From positions 1-19,352 of the forward strand of contig JAZKFP010000171.1 of assembly GCA_040386355.1 (NCBI GenBank): 19,352 nucleotides of DNA, in the 5' to 3' direction. This document shows positions 7,835 to 15,603 of this stretch, one piece after another. Position 1 is the stretch's first letter; each line of letters begins with the position of its first letter. This DNA is from JAZKFP01 sp040386355. Its GTDB lineage: Bacteria > Pseudomonadota > Gammaproteobacteria > Pseudomonadales > UBA6940. Below the pieces are notes generated by a model. That model saw only the letters and a program-made list of their open reading frames with translations, had not been told where the DNA came from and did no database searches. The position numbers and the translations under genes were made by a program.

Positions 7835-9238
7835 ATGCATTTTTATAACAGTAAATTATTCGATGTAAAAAAACTCTCTACGCGATGTGCATCGCTGTTG
7901 TGCGGGTTAGCTTTAATTTCAACATCGTTGCCAGCGATTGCAAAAGTTAGTGCAGAAGAAGCTGCACGCTTAGGTAAAGATTTGACGCCGATGGGTGGAG
8001 AAATGGCTGCAAATGCAGCTGGTACAATTCCCACTTGGACTGGTGGAATAACCGCAGCACCTGGTTCGTATAAAAAAGGTGCGCATCATTCCAATCCATT
8101 TCCAGAAGATAAACCTTTATTTGTTATTTCTGCTCAAAATATAAATCAATATGTAGATCAATTAACGCCAGGTCAAAAAGCATTATTTAAAACCTATCCC
8201 ACTTGGAAAATGCCAGTTTACGCGACACGTCGAACCGCTTCATATCCAACCTATGTGTACGACGCTGCAAAGGCGAATGCAACGCGCAGTGAATTAGCAA
8301 ATAATGGAAACGGAGTTGTCAATGCTGCGATTAGTATTCCATTTCCTATTCCGCAATCAGGTTTAGAAGTTGTTTTTAACCATAATATGCGTTGGCGTGG
8401 AACTGGTATTCATCGTGAGGTAACACAAGTCGTACCAACCGCGTCTGGTGAATATTCTCCGATTGCTTTCGTAGAAGATTTTATTTTTGATTACGGTCAA
8501 CCGCAAAAGACGATCGAAGAAGTGAATAAAACTGATTTATTATTTTACTTTAAACAAAAAGTGGTTGCGCCTGCGCGTTTAGCGGGTTCAATTTTATTAG
8601 TACATGAAACCATTGACCAAGTAAAAAATCCACGTCGTGCATGGATTTATAACACTGGACAACGTCGTGTGCGTCGTGCACCGCAAGTCTCTTACGATAA
8701 TCCAGGTACTGCGTCAGATGGCATGCGTACCAATGATAATTTCGATATGTTTAACGGATCACCTGATCGGTACGACTGGAAATTAGTGGGTAAAAAAGAA
8801 ATTTTTATTCCTTACAACGCCTACGATTTGCATTCGGATAAATTAAAATACGAAGAAATTGTGCGTCCTGGACATATTAATCCTGACCACACGCGTTATG
8901 AACTGCATCGTGTATGGGTTGTGGAAGGTTCATTAAAAAATGGTATGCGTCATTTATATTCTAAACGCGTATTTTTTATTGATGAAGATACCTGGCAAAT
9001 TGGTGTAGCCGATCATTACGATGGGCGTGGTCAGTTATGGCGTGTTGCAGAAGCGCATGCATTAAATTATTACGAAGTACCAGTGCCTTGGCATACGCTT
9101 GAAGTTTTACACGATTTACAAGCGCGTCGTTATTTAGTTTTAGGTTTAGATAACGAATCAAAAATGTATGAATTCGGTGGCAAAGCTTCGCCTTCTGAAT
9201 TTACTTCTGATGCATTACGACGTGAGGGATTACGTTGA
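7835..9238 (+). CDS. DUF1329 domain periplasmic protein
   Basis: DUF1329 protein, a family with a LolB/LppX-like lipid-binding fold in prediction; likely a periplasmic carrier working with the DUF1302 barrel. An upstream in-frame TTG at 7751 would add 28 residues, but ATG 7835 has GGAG at 7824-7827 with a 7-nt spacer and gives a proper signal peptide (about residues 17-33, cleavage after AIA). Family stretches are seen: SAEEAARLGKDLTPMGGE just after cleavage, FNHNMRWRGTG, RRAWIYNTGQRRVRRAPQVSYD, the DRYDWKLVGKKEIFIPYNAYDL segment, and HRVWVVEGSLKNGMRH. There is no lipobox cysteine, so it should be soluble. With this start it is 467 aa, near the family's usual length. Its stop overlaps the next gene's TTG start (TTGA), which suggests translational coupling. 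Confidence 0.92.
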   Translation: MHFYNSKLFDVKKLSTRCASLLCGLALISTSLPAIAKVSAEEAARLGKDLTPMGGEMAANAAGTIPTWTGGITAAPGSYKKGAHHSNPFPEDKPLFVISAQNINQYVDQLTPGQKALFKTYPTWKMPVYATRRTASYPTYVYDAAKANATRSELANNGNGVVNAAISIPFPIPQSGLEVVFNHNMRWRGTGIHREVTQVVPTASGEYSPIAFVEDFIFDYGQPQKTIEEVNKTDLLFYFKQKVVAPARLAGSILLVHETIDQVKNPRRAWIYNTGQRRVRRAPQVSYDNPGTASDGMRTNDNFDMFNGSPDRYDWKLVGKKEIFIPYNAYDLHSDKLKYEEIVRPGHINPDHTRYELHRVWVVEGSLKNGMRHLYSKRVFFIDEDTWQIGVADHYDGRGQLWRVAEAHALNYYEVPVPWHTLEVLHDLQARRYLVLGLDNESKMYEFGGKASPSEFTSDALRREGLR

Positions 9239-10446
9239 TTATTACAAACAATTGGATATTAATTGGTTTGTTGTTGGTGTCGTCTGCTCAGGCGGACGAT
9301 ACTTCTATAAAATACGCCCGCAAAGCGACGTTTTTAGATATTGAAATAAACGGTAATATTCAAATTGCTGTGGGTGAACAAGGGCTTATTTTACGCTCTG
9401 AATTAAATAGTTCTTCTCAGCTGGTGAAAGCTGCTCAAACTAAAAATTCAAATAAATCTTCTCAATCTGATTGGCAAGTTATTCCTTCAAATATTTCCAC
9501 TACGTTAACAGCTGTTTCTGCTTTAGATAATAAAATCTGGTTTGCAGTGGGTCATAATTCAAAGGTTTTATTCAGTAACGATGCTGGCAAAACCTGGCAA
9601 GAAAAAATAATAACTGAGGCTGATCCATTAGCGCCTTGGCTTGAAATATTAACCGTTGCACCGTCAACCGTTGTACTAATTGGAGCTTACGGTCAATCAG
9701 CATTAAGCGTTGATGCTGGAAAAACCTGGCGATATCAGCCGTTAACCGAAGAAGCCGAATTCCATTTAAACGCTGCGATGGCATTTGATAAAACGCATTG
9801 GCTTGTAGTGGGCGAAGCAGGGCAAGTTTACGCTACCAAAAATGCTGGAGCAAAATGGGAAAATATAAATTCTCCTTATGAAGGAAGTTTTTTTGAAGTT
9901 CAACCAATCAATGATGATCAAATATTAATTGCAGGTTTACGAGGAAATGCATTTGTTGGAAGTGGTTTTGCTAAATGGAAAGCAGAGCAGATTGCTGAAC
10001 CTATAATTGCTAAACCAATAGATGATAAAATCGCTTTGGAATCCTCTTCAAAAGCACAACTCATTCTCTCTGAAAATAATGCATATATTAGCGATTCAGA
10101 AAATTCCTCCAACATCATTAACGATACTGCATCTTCTCAAGAAATCATTCAATGGCAACGTTTACCACTTAATGAAGTAGAAACATGGTTTGGCAGCGCG
10201 GTGATTAAAAACAATACTTCAAACGATTTAATTTTAGCCGGCTCACGTGGATCAATAATTAATTTTCCTTTGCAAAATCTTGGCACTACAAATTCTTATA
10301 CTATTAAAAAAACCTCCTTTAGTGCGCTGTCCTCGATTGCGATAGATACTTATGCTCAAATTATTGCCGTTGGTTCTTCAAAATCTTTACAGCCTAATTC
10401 TCTTATGGAAATACAATCAAAAGTTCTTAGCAAGGAAGTTCCATGA
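9235..10446 (+). CDS. YCF48-like / BNR-repeat periplasmic protein
   Basis: Predicted exported beta-propeller protein related to the YCF48/HCF136 photosystem II assembly factors, found in non-photosynthetic bacteria beside DUF1302/DUF1329/MMPL genes. It starts with TTG at 9235, supported by GAGGG at 9224-9228 (6-nt spacer) and by an immediate signal peptide (hydrophobic 8-16, cleavage after AQA, residue 20). Asp-box-like repeats occur at about residues 113-120 (SNDAGKTW), 158-165 (SVDAGKTW) and 200-207 (TKNAGAKW), each preceded by a 'VGxxG/GAYG' strand. The later part (about 265-310) is Ser/Asn-rich and probably less ordered. It overlaps genes on both sides by 4 bp (TTGA at its start, ATGA at its end). 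The role is likely as an assembly or scaffold factor for the transporter complex, inferred from gene order only. Confidence 0.85.
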   Translation: MIITNNWILIGLLLVSSAQADDTSIKYARKATFLDIEINGNIQIAVGEQGLILRSELNSSSQLVKAAQTKNSNKSSQSDWQVIPSNISTTLTAVSALDNKIWFAVGHNSKVLFSNDAGKTWQEKIITEADPLAPWLEILTVAPSTVVLIGAYGQSALSVDAGKTWRYQPLTEEAEFHLNAAMAFDKTHWLVVGEAGQVYATKNAGAKWENINSPYEGSFFEVQPINDDQILIAGLRGNAFVGSGFAKWKAEQIAEPIIAKPIDDKIALESSSKAQLILSENNAYISDSENSSNIINDTASSQEIIQWQRLPLNEVETWFGSAVIKNNTSNDLILAGSRGSIINFPLQNLGTTNSYTIKKTSFSALSSIAIDTYAQIIAVGSSKSLQPNSLMEIQSKVLSKEVP

Positions 10447-12818
10447 GTTGGACAGAAAAATCTATTGCTGCTTGGTTTAAATCACGATTTGTTATTTTAT
10501 CTCTAGCACTATTAACAACGTTATTTTTGGGTTGGCAAGCAACGCATTTAGCAGTCGATGCCGGTTTAACAAAACGTTTACCGACGTCTCATCCTTATAT
10601 TAAAACATTTTTAAAATATCAAGATGAATTTGGCGGCGCTAATCGCGTTTTGATTGTGCTAAGTACAACTGATAAAAATATCTACAGTGCAAAATTTCTC
10701 GATTCACTGCAAAAAGTTACGCAAGATGTTTTTTATATTCCGGGAATTAACCGTTCACAGGTTCAATCGTTATTTACGCCGAATGTGCGATTTATTGAAG
10801 TAACCGAAGAAGGTTTTGCTGGCGGCAATGTTGTTCCAGATAATTACGATGGTTCAGCTGCCTCTGTAAAAATAGTGCAAGAACAAGTTGGAAAATCTGG
10901 AATTATTGGTCGGTTAGTTGCAAATAATGAAACCGCAGCGATGATACGTGCGGAATTGCAAGAAATTAATCCTGCTACTGGTAAAGCATTAGATTATCAA
11001 GAAGTCGCACAGCAATTAGAAAGCTTACGCGCAAAATACGAAACAAAAGATATTAAAGTTCATATTATTGGTTTCGCGAAAGTAATGGGTGATATTGCCG
11101 ATGGCGCGAAATTAGTTGGTTTATATTTTATTGTCGCTGTGATTTTAATTGGCTTGTTATTGTTTTGGTATTCAAAATCTTGGACCTTAACAGTAATTAC
11201 TTTAACTACTTCTTTAGTAGCAGTACTTTGGCAATTAGGATTGTTAGTTGTATTTGGATTTGGGATTGATCCCATGTCTATTTTGGTACCATTTCTTGTA
11301 TTTGCAATCGCAATAAGTCACGGCGTACAAATCATAAATGCGTTTAAAATTTCTCGCGTTGAAAAATCTTCCTTAGATAGTGCGCAACTCGCATTAAAAT
11401 CGTTATTAATTCCAGGTGGCGCTGCATTACTTTCAGATGCCGTTGGTTTTTTAACTTTGTTGTTTATCGACATTGCAATGATACGAGAAATTGCGATTAC
11501 AGCAGCCTTAGGTGTAGCAGTTGTAATTGTCGTTCAACTTGGCTTATTACCTTTAATTTTGCCTCAGGTGAAACGTGATTTTGCTATTGCTTACGATGCA
11601 AGTGGATCACGATTTTGGTCTATTTTATCAGCGCCAGCAGCATTACCCTGGGCAGGACGTGTAGTGATAATTGCAGTCGTATTATTTGCCGCTGGTATTT
11701 GGAAAGGAAAAGATTTAACGATCGGTGATCAACAAGCTGGGGTTCCAGAATTGCGTCCGGAAGCTCGTTATAATGTTGACGCTAATTTTATTGCTAATAA
11801 TTTTGCAGTTGGCGTAGATGTTTTAGTTGTTATTGCGGAAACAATTCAAGATGGTTGTGTTGATCCACGTGTTATGGATCGCTTGGATAAATTTCAATGG
11901 CAATTGGGAAATCAAGTCGGTGTTCATTCGGTCATGGCATTGCCTGGTATTTCTAAACAAATTTACGCCGGCTACAACGAGGGTGATCTAAAGTGGCAAG
12001 TTATCCCACAAGATTCAGCAAGTCTTGCACAAACCTTAACCTATATTGATACCAATACTGGTTTATTAAATCGTAGCTGTAATGCAATTCCCTTTTATAT
12101 TTTTACTACCGATCATCGTGCGAAAACAATTAATCATCTCGTCGAAAAAATTGAAAATATTTCTAAAACTTTGGAAAGCAAAGGATGTAATTCAGCAGAA
12201 ACTTGCGCTGCAAATCCCGAGCAGGAACCTGAGGTTCGTTTTCGTTTAGCAAGTGGAAATGTGGGAGTTATGGCGGCGACCAATGACAGCGTTGAAGCTG
12301 CTCAATGGCCAATGTTAATTTACGTTTATCTTGCCGTTGGAATATTGTGTTGGATCAGCGTCAGATCATGGGCAGCGACACTCTGTGTGATTTTACCTTT
12401 GGCTTTAGTTTCCGTGTTAGCAAATGCTCTTATGGCTTTGCTTGAAATTGGTCTGACCGTTGTAACTTTACCAGTGGTTGCCTTAGGTGTTGGTATCGGT
12501 GTGGATTATGGAATTTATATTTTAAGTCGTTTTCAAATTGAGTGGGCACAGCGTCCTTCTTTAGTAGCGGCTTACAAAGCTTCTTTAAAACATACAGGCG
12601 CAGCTGTTTTATTAACTGGTCTTGCTCTAACTTTTGCCGTTAGTACGTGGATTGTTTCGCCTTTGAAATTTCAAGCAGATATGGGGATTTTACTGACGTT
12701 TATGTTCTTTATGAATATGCTTGGAGCCGTAGTAGTTCTGCCAGCTTTATTGTGTTTTTGTGAACAGTGGGGATGGATTAAAAGGCCGAGGATTGAGAGT
12801 TCAGCAGTTGCTTCCTAA
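10443..12818 (+). CDS. MMPL/RND family transporter
   Basis: Inner-membrane RND superfamily exporter of the MMPL type, last gene of the DUF1302 operon. It has the usual duplicated layout: a first helix (about 15-34), a periplasmic domain (about 36-220), a helix bundle (about 222-375), a helix near 400, a second periplasmic domain (about 420-620), and a final bundle (about 625-775). The second half carries GIGVDYGIYILSRF with Asp688 and Tyr689, the usual proton-relay position. The equivalent site of the first half reads AISHGVQI (Ser292-His293), so only one half keeps the acidic residue. The second periplasmic domain has several cysteines (DGCVDP, RSCNAI, KGCNSAETC) that may form disulfides. 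ATG 10443 overlaps the previous stop and is preceded by AAGGAAG (10432-10438). The substrate is unknown; related clusters suggest a lipid-like compound. Confidence 0.92.
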   Translation: MSWTEKSIAAWFKSRFVILSLALLTTLFLGWQATHLAVDAGLTKRLPTSHPYIKTFLKYQDEFGGANRVLIVLSTTDKNIYSAKFLDSLQKVTQDVFYIPGINRSQVQSLFTPNVRFIEVTEEGFAGGNVVPDNYDGSAASVKIVQEQVGKSGIIGRLVANNETAAMIRAELQEINPATGKALDYQEVAQQLESLRAKYETKDIKVHIIGFAKVMGDIADGAKLVGLYFIVAVILIGLLLFWYSKSWTLTVITLTTSLVAVLWQLGLLVVFGFGIDPMSILVPFLVFAIAISHGVQIINAFKISRVEKSSLDSAQLALKSLLIPGGAALLSDAVGFLTLLFIDIAMIREIAITAALGVAVVIVVQLGLLPLILPQVKRDFAIAYDASGSRFWSILSAPAALPWAGRVVIIAVVLFAAGIWKGKDLTIGDQQAGVPELRPEARYNVDANFIANNFAVGVDVLVVIAETIQDGCVDPRVMDRLDKFQWQLGNQVGVHSVMALPGISKQIYAGYNEGDLKWQVIPQDSASLAQTLTYIDTNTGLLNRSCNAIPFYIFTTDHRAKTINHLVEKIENISKTLESKGCNSAETCAANPEQEPEVRFRLASGNVGVMAATNDSVEAAQWPMLIYVYLAVGILCWISVRSWAATLCVILPLALVSVLANALMALLEIGLTVVTLPVVALGVGIGVDYGIYILSRFQIEWAQRPSLVAAYKASLKHTGAAVLLTGLALTFAVSTWIVSPLKFQADMGILLTFMFFMNMLGAVVVLPALLCFCEQWGWIKRPRIESSAVAS

Positions 12819-12821
12819 ATT

Positions 12822-12856
12822 TTTTTGAACTAAGCTTGGTTGGTTTAGTTCAAAAA
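12822..12856. promoter_or_regulatory. 12-bp perfect palindrome upstream of toxin-antitoxin genes
   Basis: TTTTTGAACTAA (12822-12833) pairs exactly with TTAGTTCAAAAA (12845-12856) around an 11-nt loop. It begins 4 bp after the MMPL stop and ends 13 bp before the antitoxin start. Phd/YefM-type antitoxins usually autoregulate by binding palindromes in this position, so it may be the operator. The alternative is a terminator of the upstream operon, but on the + strand the stem is followed by AAAAAGAG, not a U-run. Confidence 0.45.
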
Positions 12857-12869
12857 GAGACTCTCGTTT

Positions 12870-13115
12870 ATGCAAATCATTAATATTCATGAAGCAAAAA
12901 CGCATTTATCAAAGCTAGTTGATTTGGCATCAAAAGGGGAATCCTTTGTTATTGCTAAAGCCGGCAAGCCATTAGTTAAAGTTATTGCATTAGATTCACC
13001 TGAATCAGGAGAGCAAAAGCGAATTGGATTTATGTTAGGTCAAATTACAGTTCCGGAAGATTTTGACACAATGGGTAGCTCTGAAATTGAAAAGATTTTT
13101 GGTCTCGATCCATGA
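12870..13115 (+). CDS. Phd/YefM family antitoxin
   Basis: Antitoxin of a type II toxin-antitoxin pair; it would neutralise the downstream PIN toxin and repress the operon. The family signature is the N-terminal MQIINIHEAKTHLSKLVDLA and the strand that follows, EXFVIAKAGKPLVKVIAL (about residues 24-41), forming the DNA-binding dimer fold. The acidic C-terminal tail (GQITVPEDFDTMGSSEIEKIFGLD) is typical of the toxin-binding segment; 81 aa is the usual length. A purine-rich AAGAGA (12855-12860) lies 9 nt before the ATG. Its stop overlaps the toxin start in ATGA, the classic coupled layout that ensures antitoxin is made first. Confidence 0.93.
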   Translation: MQIINIHEAKTHLSKLVDLASKGESFVIAKAGKPLVKVIALDSPESGEQKRIGFMLGQITVPEDFDTMGSSEIEKIFGLDP

Positions 13116-13498
13116 AGTTTCTTTTAGATACTCATCTTCTACTTTGGGTTGCGGGTCAACCTCAACTTTTGTCTAAAAATGCTCAAGCAATTTTGGAATT
13201 AGAAAAAAATCAATTATTTTTTAGTCCTGCGAGTTTGTGGGAAATCGTAATTAAAAATGGTTTGGGACGTTCTGATTTTCAAGTAAATGCGCGATTGTTA
13301 CGACGAGCATTAATTGACAATGGATATTCAGAGTTGCCAATCAATTCAGAGCATACTCTTGCGGTAGACAGTTTGGCGTCCATTCATAAAGATCCCTTCG
13401 ATCGTATTCTCATTGCTCAAGCTTTAGTTGAAGGAATTGTCTTGTTAACTACAGATGATCAAGTTGCTCAATATCCCGGACCAATTCAAAAAGTTTGA
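13112..13498 (+). CDS. PIN-domain toxin ribonuclease (VapC-like)
   Basis: Toxin of the pair, a PIN-domain endoribonuclease of the VapC family; such toxins cut tRNA or rRNA, but the target of this one cannot be read from sequence. Likely acidic active-site residues are Asp6 (LLDTHLLLW), Glu44 (SLWEIVIK), Asp97 (KDPFDRILIAQA) and Asp115 (LLTTDD). All four are present and the 128-aa length is complete, so the gene appears intact. The ATG overlaps the antitoxin stop by 4 bp and has only a weak ribosome-binding site, consistent with translational coupling. A MITE-like element begins 53 bp after its stop. Confidence 0.93.
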   Translation: MKFLLDTHLLLWVAGQPQLLSKNAQAILELEKNQLFFSPASLWEIVIKNGLGRSDFQVNARLLRRALIDNGYSELPINSEHTLAVDSLASIHKDPFDRILIAQALVEGIVLLTTDDQVAQYPGPIQKV

Positions 13499-13551
13499 TT
13501 TCTCGTAACACTAGGGGGACGATTCTGTAAAGAAGACTCATTTCAGAAATA

Positions 13552-13744
13552 TATACCCGTAGCGAATGAAAATTAGGTGTTCATCATGATCTTTTTTCCC
13601 GCTTGCTTTGTTGCCTGCTCGAACGCGTCACAGCGTTCTCGCTGCGTAAAGCTTTGGCTACGCAGCGTCAAGACGTCGTGCAACCGAAAAAAATATTCAT
13701 GCTTCACCATTTCATTTAACCTAATTTTCATTCGCTACGGGTAT
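13552..13744 (+). mobile_element. MITE-like palindromic element, copy 1 (about 193 bp)
   Basis: Non-coding element with 26-bp terminal inverted repeats: 13553-13578 (beginning ATACCCGTAGCGAATG) is the perfect reverse complement of 13719-13744. A second copy lies in the opposite orientation at 15579-15776. The two share identical runs at 13567-13595, 13643-13662 and 13693-13708 but differ between them. Internal hairpins: 13618-13626 with 13633-13641 (loop GTCACA), and CGCTGCGTA 13640-13648 with its exact complement 13659-13667. The left end is preceded by TA; the right end is followed by TG, so target duplication is not clear here. No transposase is encoded. With the flanks it fills the 370-bp gap between the toxin and the next gene; the remaining ~53 and ~124 bp show no gene. 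Confidence 0.85.
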
Positions 13745-13868
13745 GTTTACTAAAAAATCCTGAACATTCCTATAGAAAAATTTTAATAACTACATACTGT
13801 TCATTCCATACCAATAATAATGTGCATATTTAATAATAATTAAATTGGCAGTTAGGTAGTAGTCAGGT

Positions 13869-15068
13869 ATGAATATTAGCTCCCTAAAAGATATGGCAGT
13901 ACAAACAATTGCTCAAGCGATCCGCAAAGGATGCACAATTGAGCTTGAAGAACCATCCAAAACAGTACTTCTAAATAAAATTATTAATGTAGATCTGCAT
14001 ACAGCCGCATTATTTTTATCAGAAAGTCATAGTTCAGATATGCGTTTAGCAGCATTACGACGATTTGTAAGTGCTCATCAAAATGAAACTCAGACTGTAA
14101 ATCTGCATATTAGTAATGCGGCCGCGCTGTGTTTATCCGATGACCAAAACATAAGAATGATAGGTTACAGCCAAATTTTTAGAAGTCTACCTGCTGAAAT
14201 ACTAATTGAAAAATCTCCAATCGAAAGGCATGAATTATTCTCTGTTTTATCTTCTCCTGCGTTAGCATTTTCAAAGTATATTGATAATGATAAATTAAAA
14301 TTTCTTAGCATAAATGCTTTGAAAGAAAACTTTAAAGAGAGCTTATCTCATTTTCTTAAGACTTTAAGTAATGAAAACGTGATAGATTTTTATAATGAAA
14401 AATCTAAATCCTTGGTGGATATCATTGAGCAATTGTTTGAATTTGCATACTCTGGTCCTCAAGCAGCATCTTACATCAGTAATTTATTGATGTTCGCTTC
14501 TCATCCTATCGTAAGAAACTTTGACTCAATTCAATCGCTAGTAAATGTGGCTTGTCAAAGTTCCAAGCACGCAAATAATGTAGAACAAGTTCTTGCTCGA
14601 TTGAATACTGCCGATACAGATGAGCTGTTACCATTAGATTCTGCGAATTACGTTAAGATTAATCAAATTTTAAATAATCTCAAAGGCGAAGATTTAATTG
14701 AAGCCATTCAACAACTTAAAACTGATATTGAAACTGTTCTGAGTCAATTCAAAATCTCTCAATCTATTGAAATGGTTAGTGTGTTGTTGAGTGAAGAACA
14801 CAGTGATAATTTTTCTTTAGATGTAATATCGAAAATTGCACTTCAAGGAGCTGATCAAGCTAATGCTATAAAAAAACTTTTGGAGCCTATTTTACAGGAA
14901 CCTGTCAAAAAAATTATTCAAAATAATCCTGCGATACAGCATCAAATTAAACAGATTTTAAACTTAGTTACTGGGGGATATGATCTAAATAAAGCAGCAA
15001 CATTTATGAAACAAACGGTTAATGTTGTATTAAATATTCAAAAAATGAAGCAATTACGTGTTTCATGA
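13869..15068 (+). CDS. Orphan all-helical protein with HEAT-like repeats
   Basis: I do not recognise a family. The 399-aa protein is predicted almost wholly helical, without signal peptide or membrane segment. Two N-terminal segments look like copies of one repeat about 39 residues apart: residues 46-69 (AALFLSESHSSDMRLAALRR...) and 85-108 (AALCLSDDQNIRMIGYSQIF...), which suggests a HEAT/ARM-like helical solenoid. The C-terminal third (about 245-395) is rich in Gln, Asn, Ile and Lys and has amphipathic helices, such as EPVKKIIQNNPAIQHQIKQI. The start at ATG 13869 has only a weak AGG upstream (GTCAGGT). The gene is bracketed by two inverted MITE-like elements together with the next gene, in an accessory region. 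In a Legionellales-like host-associated bacterium such an orphan could be an effector, but nothing in the sequence shows this. Confidence 0.7.
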   Translation: MNISSLKDMAVQTIAQAIRKGCTIELEEPSKTVLLNKIINVDLHTAALFLSESHSSDMRLAALRRFVSAHQNETQTVNLHISNAAALCLSDDQNIRMIGYSQIFRSLPAEILIEKSPIERHELFSVLSSPALAFSKYIDNDKLKFLSINALKENFKESLSHFLKTLSNENVIDFYNEKSKSLVDIIEQLFEFAYSGPQAASYISNLLMFASHPIVRNFDSIQSLVNVACQSSKHANNVEQVLARLNTADTDELLPLDSANYVKINQILNNLKGEDLIEAIQQLKTDIETVLSQFKISQSIEMVSVLLSEEHSDNFSLDVISKIALQGADQANAIKKLLEPILQEPVKKIIQNNPAIQHQIKQILNLVTGGYDLNKAATFMKQTVNVVLNIQKMKQLRVS

Positions 15069-15174
15069 GAGTTAATTTAAAAGATGAGGTTTGTAATTCA
15101 TCATATGTAGCAATTCGGATACTGGCTTGAAAGTTTCAATTATCATCGATATAGTCATGCACCCAACCTTTAAT

Positions 15175-15197
15175 AATTGATTGATTAAAAATCAATT
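15175..15197 (+). promoter_or_regulatory. Leader hairpin just before a ribosome-binding site
   Basis: AATTGATT (15175-15182) and AATCAATT (15190-15197) are perfect inverted repeats with a 7-nt loop, ending 3 nt before the AGGTG that precedes ATG 15211. It may affect translation of the small gene downstream, but the stem is AT-only apart from one G-C pair and could be chance in DNA this AT-rich. Confidence 0.25.
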
Positions 15198-15210
15198 CCA
15201 GGTGCTCCTC

Positions 15211-15603
15211 ATGCCAATCATCGATATCAGTTTGAAACGTCCTCTTTCCCAAAGTCAAGATTCTGGTTTAAGTCTACCTATTAAAAAAAGTAAATCTTCA
15301 AATTTAATACATACCAATTCTGAAACAATGGAAACCTCACCTAATTCAAACCATTTAGCAAATCCTGCATTAATTTCAGGCTATTCTGTTGAAAACTTAC
15401 TAAAACCTGACATCCAAAAATTAAAAAAGCTTCAATTAGAGATCCTATCTTTTTCTTGTTCTTTTGATCAAGATTTGAAAGCCTGGAGCGATAGAGTGAT
15501 TGATGATATTGCAATCATTAATTTTGAAACTGCTCAATTACTGCTCGTCGATATGATTGCTCAACTTAAGGAAAAAGATATACCCGTAGCGGATGAAAAT
15601 TAG
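15211..15603 (+). CDS. Small orphan protein with NLS-like motif; 3' end supplied by a MITE
   Basis: No recognised family. ATG 15211 is preferred over the in-frame TTG 15181 because AGGTG (15200-15204) lies 6 nt upstream and no ribosome-binding site serves the TTG. The first ~55 residues are Ser/Pro/Asn-rich and probably disordered, with Lys9-Arg10 and, after 14 residues, Lys25-Lys-Ser-Lys28. PIKKSK fits the simple K-(K/R)-x-(K/R) nuclear localisation pattern. Residues 65-123 are helical (LKPDIQKLKKLQLEILSF, then ETAQLLLVDMIAQLKEK). The last seven codons, IPVADEN, and the TAG stop lie inside the terminal repeat of the MITE-like element that starts at 15579. Without the element, and counting one TA, the frame would read KEKD-RLRKNF-stop. 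The gene is therefore altered at its 3' end by insertion but loses only a few native residues. It may act with the upstream helical-repeat gene, 142 bp away. Confidence 0.65.
   Translation: MPIIDISLKRPLSQSQDSGLSLPIKKSKSSNLIHTNSETMETSPNSNHLANPALISGYSVENLLKPDIQKLKKLQLEILSFSCSFDQDLKAWSDRVIDDIAIINFETAQLLLVDMIAQLKEKDIPVADEN

Noticed and set aside
13830..13849. TTAA repeat resembling a Legionella PmrA regulator box before the 13869 gene
   Set aside because: The two TTAA units are 10 bp apart rather than the 11 expected and flanking bases do not fit; such repeats are common in AT-rich DNA.
15143..15227. Direct repeat TCATCGATAT at 15143-15152 and 15218-15227
   Set aside because: Only 10 bp, partly inside a coding region and without extended similarity; too short to support a duplication or binding site.
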